From assembly GCA_030584025.1 (NCBI GenBank), contig CP129487.1, forward strand, positions 1,426,001 through 1,490,000: a stretch of 64,000 bases of DNA, in the 5' to 3' direction. This document shows positions 33,570 through 40,769 of this stretch, piece by piece (the stretch's first letter is position 1; each line of letters starts with the position of its first letter). The notes under the pieces are model-generated. The model worked only from the letters and a program-made list of their open reading frames with translations, did not search any database and was not told where the DNA came from. Source of the stretch: Cyclobacteriaceae bacterium. GTDB taxonomy: Bacteria; Bacteroidota; Bacteroidia; Cytophagales; Cyclobacteriaceae. The position numbers and the translations under genes are program-made.

Positions 33570-33758
33570 ATTTGAGATTGTGAGTATCCGTTTAAAGTCC
33601 TAGAGTAAAGATCGGCCGTCATTGCGAGGGAGGCACGACCGAAGCAATCTAATCCCGGATACTATATTGGGATTGCTTCGCTAGCGCTCCTGCCTGCAGC
33701 AGGCAGGCGCAATGACGGAAACATTTAGAATTAAAATCGGATACTCATATTTGAGATT
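33570..33758. mobile_element. MITE-like element with nested inverted repeats and flanking direct repeats
   Basis: Symmetry is exact: ATTTGAGATT (33570-33579), one base, TGAGTATCCG (33581-33590), interior, CGGATACTCA (33738-33747), two-base joint, ATTTGAGATT (33749-33758). The TGAGTATCCG/CGGATACTCA arms are perfect terminal inverted repeats and the ATTTGAGATT copies look like a 10-base target duplication. Inside are CCGTCATTGCG (33616-33626) with CGCAATGACGG (33708-33718), CGAAGCAATC with GGATTGCTTCG, and a CCTGCCTGC-A-GCAGGCAGG palindrome (33689-33707). No transposase is encoded. The internal GTCATTGCGAG word is a known abundant repeat type in Bacteroidota. Confidence 0.65.
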
Positions 33759-33761
33759 CAA

Positions 33762-33793
33762 AAAAAAGGCAGCCCTATTGGGCTGCCTTTTTT
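33762..33793. terminator. Bidirectional terminator between M16 peptidase and DUF2911 protein
   Basis: AAAAAAGGCAGCCC (33762-33775) pairs with GGGCTGCCTTTTTT (33780-33793) over a 4-base loop, with a T run on each strand. Confidence 0.9.
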
Positions 33794-33814
33794 TGTTGCG
33801 CTTAAAAGAATGAA

Positions 33815-34705
33815 TTACTTCTTCTTTTTGGCGGGAGTCTTAGGCATTTCTGCAGTGATTTTCGCCATCAGGTCTTCATTCAGTTTTACATAACCGAAAT
33901 CGCTGGGTGCTGCTTTTGCTTTGTCAAGCGATTGTTGTGCAGTTGCTAATGCGCCAGCATAATCGCCTAATGCATGCTGAATTTTTGCTTTAGTATGAAT
34001 ATTCCAGAATGCATCGCGATTACCGGTTTCAATACCAATGGTAATCCACTCCAATGCCTTCTTCAGGTCTTTGCCGTTTTCAAAGTAGTAGTTGGCGGCA
34101 GCAATGTAATTACCCGGGCTCACGCGTGTACCGGCTTCGATCGACTTCATTACTTTGCTGTCGTAATCAACGGTAATGCCGAATTTCACTGATGTGTTTT
34201 CCCATGCTACTTCAATATTCGCTTTGGTGTTATCATCAGAGATGTCAGCAATGTTTACGGTAAAAGTCTCAACGCGGTCAGCAAGTTTTGCAGGTTTTGC
34301 AGTGAGTCTTACGGCATCTTTTGATTGATCGTATGCTGGGGTGTTTCCACCCATGGAAGGATCGCTGTATAGAATTACTGTCCACTCGTCTGCGCCAGGA
34401 ATAGTTAACAACAGGTAGTCACCTTTTTTCAGGCTTTTGCCACCAACGGTAACTTCATCACCAAAGCTGATTACGGTACCCGCATTGGCACCGGTGCGCC
34501 AAAGCTGACCGTAGGGTACAAGGAAATCACCTCCCTCACCGAAAATTTTTCGTCCTTTCATTTTTGGGCGGGCGTAGTTGATTTTTACATCGGTAAGGCC
34601 AACGGTGGTGCTTACACTGGCAGCAGGGCTTGCGGCTGGCGTCTGTATTTGAGCTTCAGCGGCAGCAAATACCACCAGTAACAAAAGAGTCAGCATTTTT
34701 TTCAT
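33815..34705 (-). CDS. Secreted DUF2911 protein with TPR-like C-terminus
   Basis: 296 residues from the ATG at 34703-34705, opening a signal peptide (MKKMLTLLLLVVFAAAEAQ); ATG 34717 would add 4 residues. The DUF2911 domain covers about residues 25-180, with YARPKMKGRKIFGEGGDFLV, WRTGANAGTVISFG and GDYLLLTIPGADEWTVILY. The C-terminal 100 residues form TPR-like helices (ALEWITIGIETGNRDAFW and KAKIQHALGDYAGALATAQQ). DUF2911 is a periplasmic or outer-membrane-associated domain of unknown function, abundant in Bacteroidota. Its end is next to the shared terminator. Confidence 0.87.
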   Translation of the reverse strand: MKKMLTLLLLVVFAAAEAQIQTPAASPAASVSTTVGLTDVKINYARPKMKGRKIFGEGGDFLVPYGQLWRTGANAGTVISFGDEVTVGGKSLKKGDYLLLTIPGADEWTVILYSDPSMGGNTPAYDQSKDAVRLTAKPAKLADRVETFTVNIADISDDNTKANIEVAWENTSVKFGITVDYDSKVMKSIEAGTRVSPGNYIAAANYYFENGKDLKKALEWITIGIETGNRDAFWNIHTKAKIQHALGDYAGALATAQQSLDKAKAAPSDFGYVKLNEDLMAKITAEMPKTPAKKKK

Positions 34706-34784
34706 GGTACTTATCATTTTTTAGGGTTTAAACGTTTGAGGGTCGTAAAATTAGCGATTCTTTTGGTTTGCGAAAGGTTAACGC

Positions 34785-35372
34785 ATGAAGCTTCAGCCCT
34801 CATTTTACCACCGGAGAAATGTGACTACCATTGCCCGTGATTTACTGGGCAAAGTGTTGATTACCAGCATAAAAGGTCAGGTATCTTCCGGCATCATTGT
34901 TGAAACGGAGGCCTATTCGTGGAAGGAGCGTGGTTGTCACGCCTACAATGGCCGAAAAACGCTGCGGAATGAAGTAATGTTTGATGCCGGTGGCAAAGCC
35001 TATGTTTATTTGTGTTATGGTATGCACCACTTGTTCAATGTGGTAACTAATCGCGAAGGAATTGCCGAGGCTGTTTTGGTTCGTGCGGTTGAACCGTTGC
35101 AAGGCGTAGAGATTATGATTGAACGAAGAGGTGATGTACCGGTTCATCAACTTACCTCCGGTCCGGGCAAATTAACCCGTGCATTAGGCATTGATCGGTC
35201 GTGGAATGGAAAAGTGTTGTGGAATGATGATGTTTGGATTGAAGATATTGGCAAAAAAGTGTCTGCCCGGCAACTTGATATAAGCAAACGAATTGGCATT
35301 GATTATGCCGGTGAGGATGCTAACTTGCTTTGGCGTTTTTCAATTCGTGATAATAAATGGGTAAGCCGGTAA
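34785..35372 (+). CDS. DNA-3-methyladenine glycosylase (Mpg/Aag type)
   Basis: 195 residues, usual for bacterial Mpg. Signatures include FYHRRNVTTIARDLLGKVLIT, IVETEAYSWKERGCHAYNG carrying the catalytic Glu, GGKAYVYLCYGMHHLFNVVT with the intercalating residue region, and LTSGPGKLTRALGIDR. It excises alkylated and deaminated bases from DNA by hydrolysis of the N-glycosidic bond. The gene is separated by only 6 bases from the OmpA-family gene and may be cotranscribed, though the two have no clear functional link. Confidence 0.93.
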   Translation: MKLQPSFYHRRNVTTIARDLLGKVLITSIKGQVSSGIIVETEAYSWKERGCHAYNGRKTLRNEVMFDAGGKAYVYLCYGMHHLFNVVTNREGIAEAVLVRAVEPLQGVEIMIERRGDVPVHQLTSGPGKLTRALGIDRSWNGKVLWNDDVWIEDIGKKVSARQLDISKRIGIDYAGEDANLLWRFSIRDNKWVSR

Positions 35373-35378
35373 TGCGGT

Positions 35379-36959
35379 ATGGTTATGCTTAGAGTTACTT
35401 TAGTTTTCATTCTGTTTCTACAATGCGTTGATGGATTTTCGCAAACCTTGTTTTCTTCAAATTCATTTTCGCTGGTCAATTCTACCTATGATGAGCAAAA
35501 CCCCGTTGTCTCGCCTGATGGAAAGACCTTGTATGTCACCCTAAGCCATCATCCGCAGAATGTTGGCGGACAGCGCGACCCCGGTGATATCTGGGTGTCG
35601 CAGTGGTTGGGCAACGGATGGTCAGCGCCCGTGCATGCCGGACCAGCGCTTAATCATCGCGGTTACAATGGCGTGGCCGGATTTTCAGCAGATGGAACAC
35701 AGCTTTTTCTGCTCAGTCATTACGACCCCTCAGGTGAAGCCCGTACACAAGGCATTTCCATTTCGCGAAAGAGTGGCGCGGGATGGTCAACACCGGAAAA
35801 TATTTATATTCCATATTTCCAGAATAAATCATCGATCCAAAGCGGACAAATTACTCCGGATGGTCGCGTGTTTGTTTATAGTGCAGAAACCTACGGTACA
35901 CGTGGTGTTGAAGATATTTACGTTTCCATAAAAGGAAATGATGGAAAATGGAGCGAACCGAAAAACCTGGGATCAACAATCAATACACAATTTCAGGAGT
36001 TGTGCCCCTCGTTAAGTGCTGATGGAAGCACGTTGTATTTTTCCAGCAACGGAAGAAGAGGAGTAGGTAGTTTTGATATTTACTCCAGCACCCGATTGGA
36101 TGATTCATTTCAGAATTGGTCTGAACCGGTTAATCTGGGAACATCCTTTAATTCATCCGGCCGTGAATTGTTTTTCAGACCATTTGAACGGTTGGGGTAT
36201 TCTTTGTTTACATCAACCACCAACAGCGATGGGTATGGTGATATCCGGTACTTCATTCCGGAGAAAAGAGATTCAAGTCTGATTGCCGTTGTTCCTCCGG
36301 ATACGGTGATAAAAATCCGTGAACAGAAATATGAAGAGGTTATTGGTGAAAATGAAGTGAAGATTTTTGGAAAGGTGGTGAGTGCCTCCAACGATCAACC
36401 TGTTCAAGCCAGTTTGAAATTTACGTCACCAACCGGTTCTTATCCGGCCGCCACACAAAACGGTCAGGGCTATTCGTTGAAAGTGCCTTCAACAGAATCT
36501 TATACGCTGGAAGTTACGGCACCCGGTTATATCAGTTCATTTGAAAAACTTGATCTGCACACGCTGGAGCTGAAAGAGCTTGAAATGAATTTTAGATTGC
36601 AGCCCATTGAAATTGGAGCAACAGTTAACTTGAAGAGCGTATTGTTCGCGCAAAGCAAGCCTGCGTTGTTACCTGAATCATATCAGGAGCTCGATCTGGT
36701 AGTATCTTTTATGCAATCGAACGAACATGTTGAAATTGAACTTTCCGGTCATACCGATAACCGAGGTTCATTCCGCCAGTTAATGGAGCTTTCTCAACAG
36801 CGTGTTAATCGCGTAAAAGAATACCTGGTTTCAAAAGGCATTGATAAAAAGCGAATTACAGGTAAAGGATATGGTGGGTCAAAACCCGTAGCCAACAATG
36901 ATACGGAAGAAGGCAGAATGCTGAACAGAAGAGTGGAATTCACGATCAAAAAGAATTAA
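35379..36959 (+). CDS. OmpA-family outer-membrane protein with WD40/PD40-type repeats
   Basis: 526 residues. A signal peptide (MVMLRVTLVFILFLQCVDGFSQ) leads into four PD40-like blades (VVSPDGKTLYVTLSHHPQ, DGRVFVYSAETYG and SADGSTLYFSSNG are typical), then a carboxypeptidase-regulatory-like domain near 340-410 and a C-terminal OmpA domain near 410-526, ending with FSQNRG-like peptidoglycan contacts: ELSGHTDNRGSFRQLMELSQ and RVNRVKEYLVSKGI. It should sit in the outer membrane or periplasm and anchor to peptidoglycan. The same architecture is common in Bacteroidota type IX-associated and gliding proteins, but a direct role is not shown. Confidence 0.88.
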   Translation: MVMLRVTLVFILFLQCVDGFSQTLFSSNSFSLVNSTYDEQNPVVSPDGKTLYVTLSHHPQNVGGQRDPGDIWVSQWLGNGWSAPVHAGPALNHRGYNGVAGFSADGTQLFLLSHYDPSGEARTQGISISRKSGAGWSTPENIYIPYFQNKSSIQSGQITPDGRVFVYSAETYGTRGVEDIYVSIKGNDGKWSEPKNLGSTINTQFQELCPSLSADGSTLYFSSNGRRGVGSFDIYSSTRLDDSFQNWSEPVNLGTSFNSSGRELFFRPFERLGYSLFTSTTNSDGYGDIRYFIPEKRDSSLIAVVPPDTVIKIREQKYEEVIGENEVKIFGKVVSASNDQPVQASLKFTSPTGSYPAATQNGQGYSLKVPSTESYTLEVTAPGYISSFEKLDLHTLELKELEMNFRLQPIEIGATVNLKSVLFAQSKPALLPESYQELDLVVSFMQSNEHVEIELSGHTDNRGSFRQLMELSQQRVNRVKEYLVSKGIDKKRITGKGYGGSKPVANNDTEEGRMLNRRVEFTIKKN

Positions 36960-36966
36960 ATCAGAC

Positions 36967-37008
36967 CCGCAAACCCACAACCTGTAACGCGTAACACGCA
37001 ACCCGTTA
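36967..37008. repeat. Six degenerate heptamers before the ggt stop
   Basis: Units read CCGCAAA, CCCACAA, CCTGTAA, CGCGTAA, CACGCAA, CCCGTTA, pattern CnCGYAA. They fill the gap between the OmpA-family gene and the convergent gamma-glutamyltransferase, and the last unit overlaps the ggt stop complement. The pattern is also in 5672-5690. Confidence 0.6.
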
Positions 37009-38697
37009 GTATCCATCAGCTGCATCATCCCCTCGTGGATCTGCCCCGCCTTCCAGTTTACCATCAGGTAAAACCAGAATGGCATCCACACGGCCAATCG
37101 CCCTGCGCGAATTGAATGTATGGCCCATGGAAACAAGTTTCAAACTATCTTTTTCGGTAATGGCTTTGTATTCCGGTGCAATCACATCGGGGTACCACTG
37201 GCTATGAACGCGACCAGCGTTTACCGCCTCTTGCATACCCATGCCATGCTCTACCACATTCAGAATAGTCTGAAAGACAGATGTAATAATCGTGCTTCCT
37301 CCGGGTGTGCCCACCACCATAAATAGCTTTCCATCTTTCTCTACGATGGTTGGTGTCATCGCGCTAAGCATGCGCTTGTTGGGTTCAATTTTATTGGCTT
37401 CACCACCGAGTACACCAAACATGTTGGGTACACCGGGCTTTGAACTGAAGTCGTCCATTTCATTGTTCAGGAAAAATCCGGAACCCGCTACCACAACGAA
37501 ATTTCCATACCAGCCATTGATGGTGGTAGTGATGGAGACCGCGTTACCATCTTTATCCACAACGGATAAGTGTGTGGTTTCCTCCGATTCATAACCGGTG
37601 ATAACTCCAGGTTTGATGGAGTCACTAGGTGTAGCTTTTTCAGGATTGAACGTCTTCATTCGTTCGCGGTTGTAAGTCTCTGAAAGCAATTGCTCAACAG
37701 GTACTTCAAAAAAATCCGGATCGCCCAGGTATTTGGAACGATCGGCATATACCCTGCGCTCGGCTTCCACCATCAGGTGAACGGTTTTAGGTGAGTTGAA
37801 ACCCCATTCGTTGATCGGGTAAGGCTCAACAGACTTCAAAAGTTGTACGAGGCAAATTCCACCACTGCTTGAGGGTGGCATTGAAATGATTTTGTAATCC
37901 TTGTATGTGGCCGTTATCGGATCACGCCACACGGCCTCGTAGTTTTTCAAATCTTCATGCGTAATTAATCCGTTGCCGCGTTGCATCTCAGCCACAATAT
38001 CATCAGCAGTCTTGCCCTCGTAAAAACCAACACGCCCCTCATCACGAATGCGCTCAAGAGTATGGCCCAGGTCTTTCCAGTAAATGGTGTCACCGGTATT
38101 CCATTGCTCACGAATGAGAAAATCGGGAGTAACCGTGTTATACTTTAACAGATTTTCTTTCAATGCATTTAAACCGCGTGCTTCACGTTCAGTAAGCGGA
38201 AACCCGTTCAACGCCAGATCAATGGCTGGCTGTACAATATCTTTCCACGGAAGTGATCCATACTTTTTATGCCCTTCCACCATGCCGGCCACTGCACCCG
38301 GTACACCATTGGCGAGGTGCCCAGCTGTGCTCAGGGTTTCTATAACATTCCCGGCCGAATCAAGATACATATTGGTGGTGGCTGCTGCGGGGGCTTTCTC
38401 ACGAAAATCCAAGGCAGCAATTTCCCCATCGGCATTGCGCAATACCATAAAACCTCCTCCGCCAATGTTACCGGCAGCCGGAAAGACAACAGCCAACGCC
38501 AGTTGCGTAGCGATTGCTGCATCAACCGCGTTGCCTCCTTTCTTTAAAATTTCTACCCCAACTTTCGATGCCAGTGGGTGAGCCGACACCACCATGGCCG
38601 AGTCGGCCACAAGTCCGGTAACGGGTTCCGACCGTTTACACGAGATACAGGTAACGACAACAATAACAACTGAAAGGAAGAAAGCGCGCTTTACCAT
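37006..38697 (-). CDS. ggt: Gamma-glutamyltransferase
   Basis: 563 residues. The leader MVKRAFFLSVVIVVVTCISC has a lipobox-like Cys at about residue 20, so the protein may be a lipoprotein. The family core is clear: SAHPLASKVGVEILKKGGNAVDAA, VLRNADGEIAALDFREKAP, GHLANGVPGAVAGMVEGHKK and the catalytic Thr context EETTHLSVVDKDGNAV near residue 380 with GSGFFLNNEMDDFS after it. GGT is synthesised as a precursor and cleaved before that Thr to give two chains. It transfers gamma-glutamyl groups from glutathione-type substrates outside the cytoplasm. Divergent from the TetR gene across a palindrome. Confidence 0.93.
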   Translation of the reverse strand: MVKRAFFLSVVIVVVTCISCKRSEPVTGLVADSAMVVSAHPLASKVGVEILKKGGNAVDAAIATQLALAVVFPAAGNIGGGGFMVLRNADGEIAALDFREKAPAAATTNMYLDSAGNVIETLSTAGHLANGVPGAVAGMVEGHKKYGSLPWKDIVQPAIDLALNGFPLTEREARGLNALKENLLKYNTVTPDFLIREQWNTGDTIYWKDLGHTLERIRDEGRVGFYEGKTADDIVAEMQRGNGLITHEDLKNYEAVWRDPITATYKDYKIISMPPSSSGGICLVQLLKSVEPYPINEWGFNSPKTVHLMVEAERRVYADRSKYLGDPDFFEVPVEQLLSETYNRERMKTFNPEKATPSDSIKPGVITGYESEETTHLSVVDKDGNAVSITTTINGWYGNFVVVAGSGFFLNNEMDDFSSKPGVPNMFGVLGGEANKIEPNKRMLSAMTPTIVEKDGKLFMVVGTPGGSTIITSVFQTILNVVEHGMGMQEAVNAGRVHSQWYPDVIAPEYKAITEKDSLKLVSMGHTFNSRRAIGRVDAILVLPDGKLEGGADPRGDDAADGY

Positions 38698-38738
38698 AAT
38701 TATTTTGGTTACGAATCCGCTAAAGTATTAATTAATCC

Positions 38739-38755
38739 AAACTTAAGTTAAGTTT
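38739..38755. promoter_or_regulatory. Perfect 17-bp palindromic operator, probable TetR site
   Basis: AAACTTAA-G-TTAAGTTT is an exact dyad around one base. It ends 4 bases before the TetR start codon and lies 42 bases upstream of the divergent ggt start. Placement fits autorepression of the TetR gene and possible control of ggt. Confidence 0.65.
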
Positions 38756-38759
38756 CGGT

Positions 38760-39389
38760 ATGGGATTACGAAAAGAGAAGGCCGCCCGCCTTAAAGTTCA
38801 TATTCTGGACAGCACCTTGAAGCTGATTGGCAAGCGCCCGTTTGCTGATTTATATGTGGACGAGCTATGCGCCCGTGTTAAGGTGAGCAAGGTTACATTC
38901 TTTAAATACTTCCCGCAGAAAGAGGATTTGTTACTCTATTATTTTCGCATCTGGTGCCTTGACCGGGCTGTTGAGTTAAGTGAAAAACCAAAAGAGGGCA
39001 TACAAGGAATTTATTACCTGAGCGATAAGCTGAGCGAGGCCTGTGAAAAGCATCCCGGCCTGATGCTCAGCTTGCTGGGTTACCTGGCGGATGTAAAGCG
39101 TACCCCAAAACCTTTTCCGGTAAAGGTGGAGGAGAAGGTTATCCTGCATCCGGAAAGAAAGGATATACACCTGCTTGAAATCCAATCGCTGGATCAGATG
39201 TTGGAAAAGTTTACGCTGGAAGCCATCTTCAGAAAAGAAATCACCAAGTCATCTTCTACCCGCGATATTTCCAATCTGTTCACTACTGTTTTGTTAGGCT
39301 CTATTGTAACGGGGCATATCAATCAGATTAGTCCGTTGAAATTTTTCTTCAGGAAGAATATTGACCTGGTATTAAAGGGTTTACAGTAG
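38760..39389 (+). CDS. TetR/AcrR-family transcriptional regulator
   Basis: 209 residues. The N-terminal 60 carry the TetR helix-turn-helix (KVHILDSTLKLIGKRPFADL then VDELCARVKVSKVTFFKYFPQ), with a divergent C-terminal ligand domain rich in hydrophobic and charged residues. The start codon is only 4 bases after a perfect palindrome, a common arrangement for autorepression. The divergent gene encodes gamma-glutamyltransferase, which is therefore a candidate target, although regulators often act on other genes. The ligand is unknown. Confidence 0.9.
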   Translation: MGLRKEKAARLKVHILDSTLKLIGKRPFADLYVDELCARVKVSKVTFFKYFPQKEDLLLYYFRIWCLDRAVELSEKPKEGIQGIYYLSDKLSEACEKHPGLMLSLLGYLADVKRTPKPFPVKVEEKVILHPERKDIHLLEIQSLDQMLEKFTLEAIFRKEITKSSSTRDISNLFTTVLLGSIVTGHINQISPLKFFFRKNIDLVLKGLQ

Positions 39390-39396
39390 CGTTTCG

Positions 39397-39600
39397 TTAC
39401 CCCTTCATCCTCACTTTTTTTACGCCTTGTTTCTCGGGCTGAAATTTTATCCGCCAAACCTGCCACTTCTTTTTGTACACATGATTCTTGTACCACGTGC
39501 GGTGATAGCGTGGTTTTACCACCGTGGTTGTGGTGGTTGATTTGCTGCACGATGACAGTATCAAGAGCAGGATAAATGCAAAACAGGTGACTTTTTTCAT
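39397..39600 (-). CDS. Small lipoprotein, 67 residues
   Basis: From the ATG at 39598-39600 it reads MKKVTCFAFILLLILSSCSKS, a clear signal with the lipobox LSSC, then a Thr run (STTTTTVVK) and a basic C-terminus (KKKWQVWRIKFQPEKQG). An ATG at 39606 would only add two residues (MP). It is convergent with the TetR gene (7 bases apart) and divergent from dps. Its small size, signal and basic tail suggest an envelope protein. No family is recognised. Confidence 0.65.
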   Translation of the reverse strand: MKKVTCFAFILLLILSSCSKSTTTTTVVKPRYHRTWYKNHVYKKKWQVWRIKFQPEKQGVKKVRMKG

Positions 39601-39648
39601 CGGCATTTGTGTTATAAAAGTAGTATTTTTAACTAAACAGATGCAATC

Positions 39649-40122
39649 ATGACAAAGACAAATCAAATTGGATTAGCAACAAAGGATACACAGAAATTAG
39701 CTGAAGACTTAAACGATTTGCTGGCCAACTACCAGGTATTTTACCTGAACGCACGTGGCTTCCATTGGAATATAAAAGGAGAGAAGTTTTTTGAACTGCA
39801 CGCCAAATTTGAGGAGTTGTACACCAATGCGTTGGTCAAGATTGATGAGATAGCCGAACGTATTTTAACGTTAGGGCATACACCGTTTCATACATTCTCG
39901 GATTACATCAAAAATTCGGAGATAAAAGAAAGCAAAAATGTTTCGGATGGCATGCAGGCTGTAAAAGCTGTGGTGGATGGGTTTAAAGTTTTGTTGGTGA
40001 AAGAACGCGAGTTGCTGAGGCTTTCTGCCGAAGCTGACGATGAAGGTACCAACGCCCTGATGAGCGATTACATTCGGGAACAGGAGAAATTGGTTTGGAT
40101 GTATTCTGCTTTTCTTAAATAA
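39649..40122 (+). CDS. dps: Dps-family DNA-protection protein (ferritin-like)
   Basis: 157 residues, the size of a Dps monomer. The ferritin-like four-helix fold carries RGFHWNIKGEKFFELHAKFE near residues 36-55 and TNALVKIDEIAERI near 61-74, the ferroxidase ligands His, Asp and Glu in the usual intersubunit positions. It would form a dodecameric shell that oxidises iron and shields DNA under stress. The next gene follows 2 bases after its stop. It is divergent from the small lipoprotein gene at 39397. Confidence 0.93.
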   Translation: MTKTNQIGLATKDTQKLAEDLNDLLANYQVFYLNARGFHWNIKGEKFFELHAKFEELYTNALVKIDEIAERILTLGHTPFHTFSDYIKNSEIKESKNVSDGMQAVKAVVDGFKVLLVKERELLRLSAEADDEGTNALMSDYIREQEKLVWMYSAFLK

Positions 40123-40124
40123 TC

Positions 40125-40439
40125 ATGACAACGTATGAATCACTTTCGGTTGCGTTGAAGGCCCTAAAATCTAGGGGCTACACGCACGACTTTAATCTTC
40201 ACCCTGAATGGATAGAATGTCCACCATTGCGGTTACGGTTAGCTCCTGAAGAGTTTCATGTGGATGAGGTACACCGGTTTGAAGGGATGACTAGTCCGGA
40301 TGACAGTTCGATTCTGTTTGCTATATCTTCCACTTCTGGCGTGAAGGGAGTTTTGGTTGACGCGTATGGTGTTTATGCCGATGCCATCAGCCCGATTATG
40401 ATTCAAAAGCTGCGGATCGACAGTCAGACCAATCGGTAA
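40125..40439 (+). CDS. Conserved small protein of unknown function
   Basis: 104 residues with a short soluble fold: SVALKALKSRGYTHDFNLHP, PLRLRLAPEEFHVDEVHRFEG and SSILFAISSTSGVKGVLVDAYGVY. Close relatives in Bacteroidota are often mislabelled phosphoribosylpyrophosphate synthetase; no PRPP-binding motif is visible, so that name is not supported. It begins 2 bases after dps, so it shares a transcript and may relate to stress or iron. No known catalytic residues are seen. Confidence 0.75.
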   Translation: MTTYESLSVALKALKSRGYTHDFNLHPEWIECPPLRLRLAPEEFHVDEVHRFEGMTSPDDSSILFAISSTSGVKGVLVDAYGVYADAISPIMIQKLRIDSQTNR

Positions 40440-40468
40440 AAAGTGTTTAATTTTTATTGAAACTAATT

Positions 40469-40499
40469 TTTGGAGAAACCAACGCCAAAGCTATCTTTG
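40469..40499 (+). promoter_or_regulatory. Promoter of the tRNA-Asp unit
   Basis: TTTG (40469-40472), 19 bases, TATCTTTG (40492-40499): an exact Bacteroidota TTTG-N19-TAnnTTTG promoter. Expected transcription start about 40503-40506, just before the TCCCTTT stem. Confidence 0.8.
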
Positions 40500-40502
40500 C
40501 AC

Positions 40503-40572
40503 TCCCTTTCAAGGTCCGGTAGTTCTCCCGATAGTTATCGGGAGGTTAGAATGCCGGATAATTAAAAAGGGA
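40503..40572 (+). pseudogene. Damaged 5' copy of tRNA-Asp with a palindrome inserted in the D-loop
   Basis: GGTCCGGTAGTTC (40513-40525) equals the first 13 bases of the functional tRNA at 40582, then a palindromic block TCCCGATA-gt-TATCGGGA replaces AGCTG, after which GTTAGAATGCC resumes (identical to the tRNA) and the copy ends. The 3' half of the tRNA is missing, so no aminoacyl-tRNA can form. TCCCTTT (40503-40509) and AAAGGGA (40566-40572) form an outer stem, and CCGG pairs with CCGG inside. It is transcribed ahead of the intact tRNA as a structured leader. Confidence 0.75.
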
Positions 40573-40581
40573 TTCTAAAGA

Positions 40582-40655
40582 GGTCCGGTAGTTCAGCTGG
40601 TTAGAATGCCTGCCTGTCACGCAGGAGGTCGCGGGTTCGAGTCCCGTCCGGACCG
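40582..40655 (+). tRNA. tRNA-Asp (GTC)
   Basis: 74 bases. Acceptor GGTCCGG/CCGGACC (40582-40588 with 40648-40654), discriminator G. Anticodon stem CCTGC/GCAGG encloses CTGTCAC; anticodon GTC at 40616-40618 pairs with aspartate codons. T-arm GCGGG-TTCGAGT-CCCGT. No CCA is encoded. Directly after the gene comes a terminator. Confidence 0.97.
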
Positions 40656-40693
40656 CAAAAGCCCTGTAAACCAAATGGTTGCAGGGCTTTTGT
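40656..40693 (+). terminator. Terminator after tRNA-Asp
   Basis: CAAAAGCCCTG (40656-40666) pairs with CAGGGCTTTTG (40682-40692) with a T run inside the right arm. Directly follows the tRNA. Confidence 0.85.
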
Positions 40694-40741
40694 ATTTTAT
40701 GTGATTTAAACCGTTTACATTCCATTATTGCTCAATCCTGT

Positions 40742-40749
40742 TAACTTTG
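40742..40749 (+). promoter_or_regulatory. Candidate -7 promoter element of accA
   Basis: TAACTTTG matches TAnnTTTG exactly, 20 bases before the accA ATG. The -33 region has only weak similarity to TTTG. Confidence 0.5.
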
Positions 40750-40769
40750 TGCCTCAAGAAAATTGAGCT

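Noticed and set aside
39649..40439. Phosphoribosylpyrophosphate synthetase label for the gene after dps
   Set aside because: The 104-residue product lacks the PRPP-binding motif and is a third of the enzyme's length.
40656..40769. An integrase attachment site at tRNA-Asp
   Set aside because: The duplicated part is the 5' end and not the 3' end, there is no integrase gene nearby, and a terminator directly follows the tRNA.
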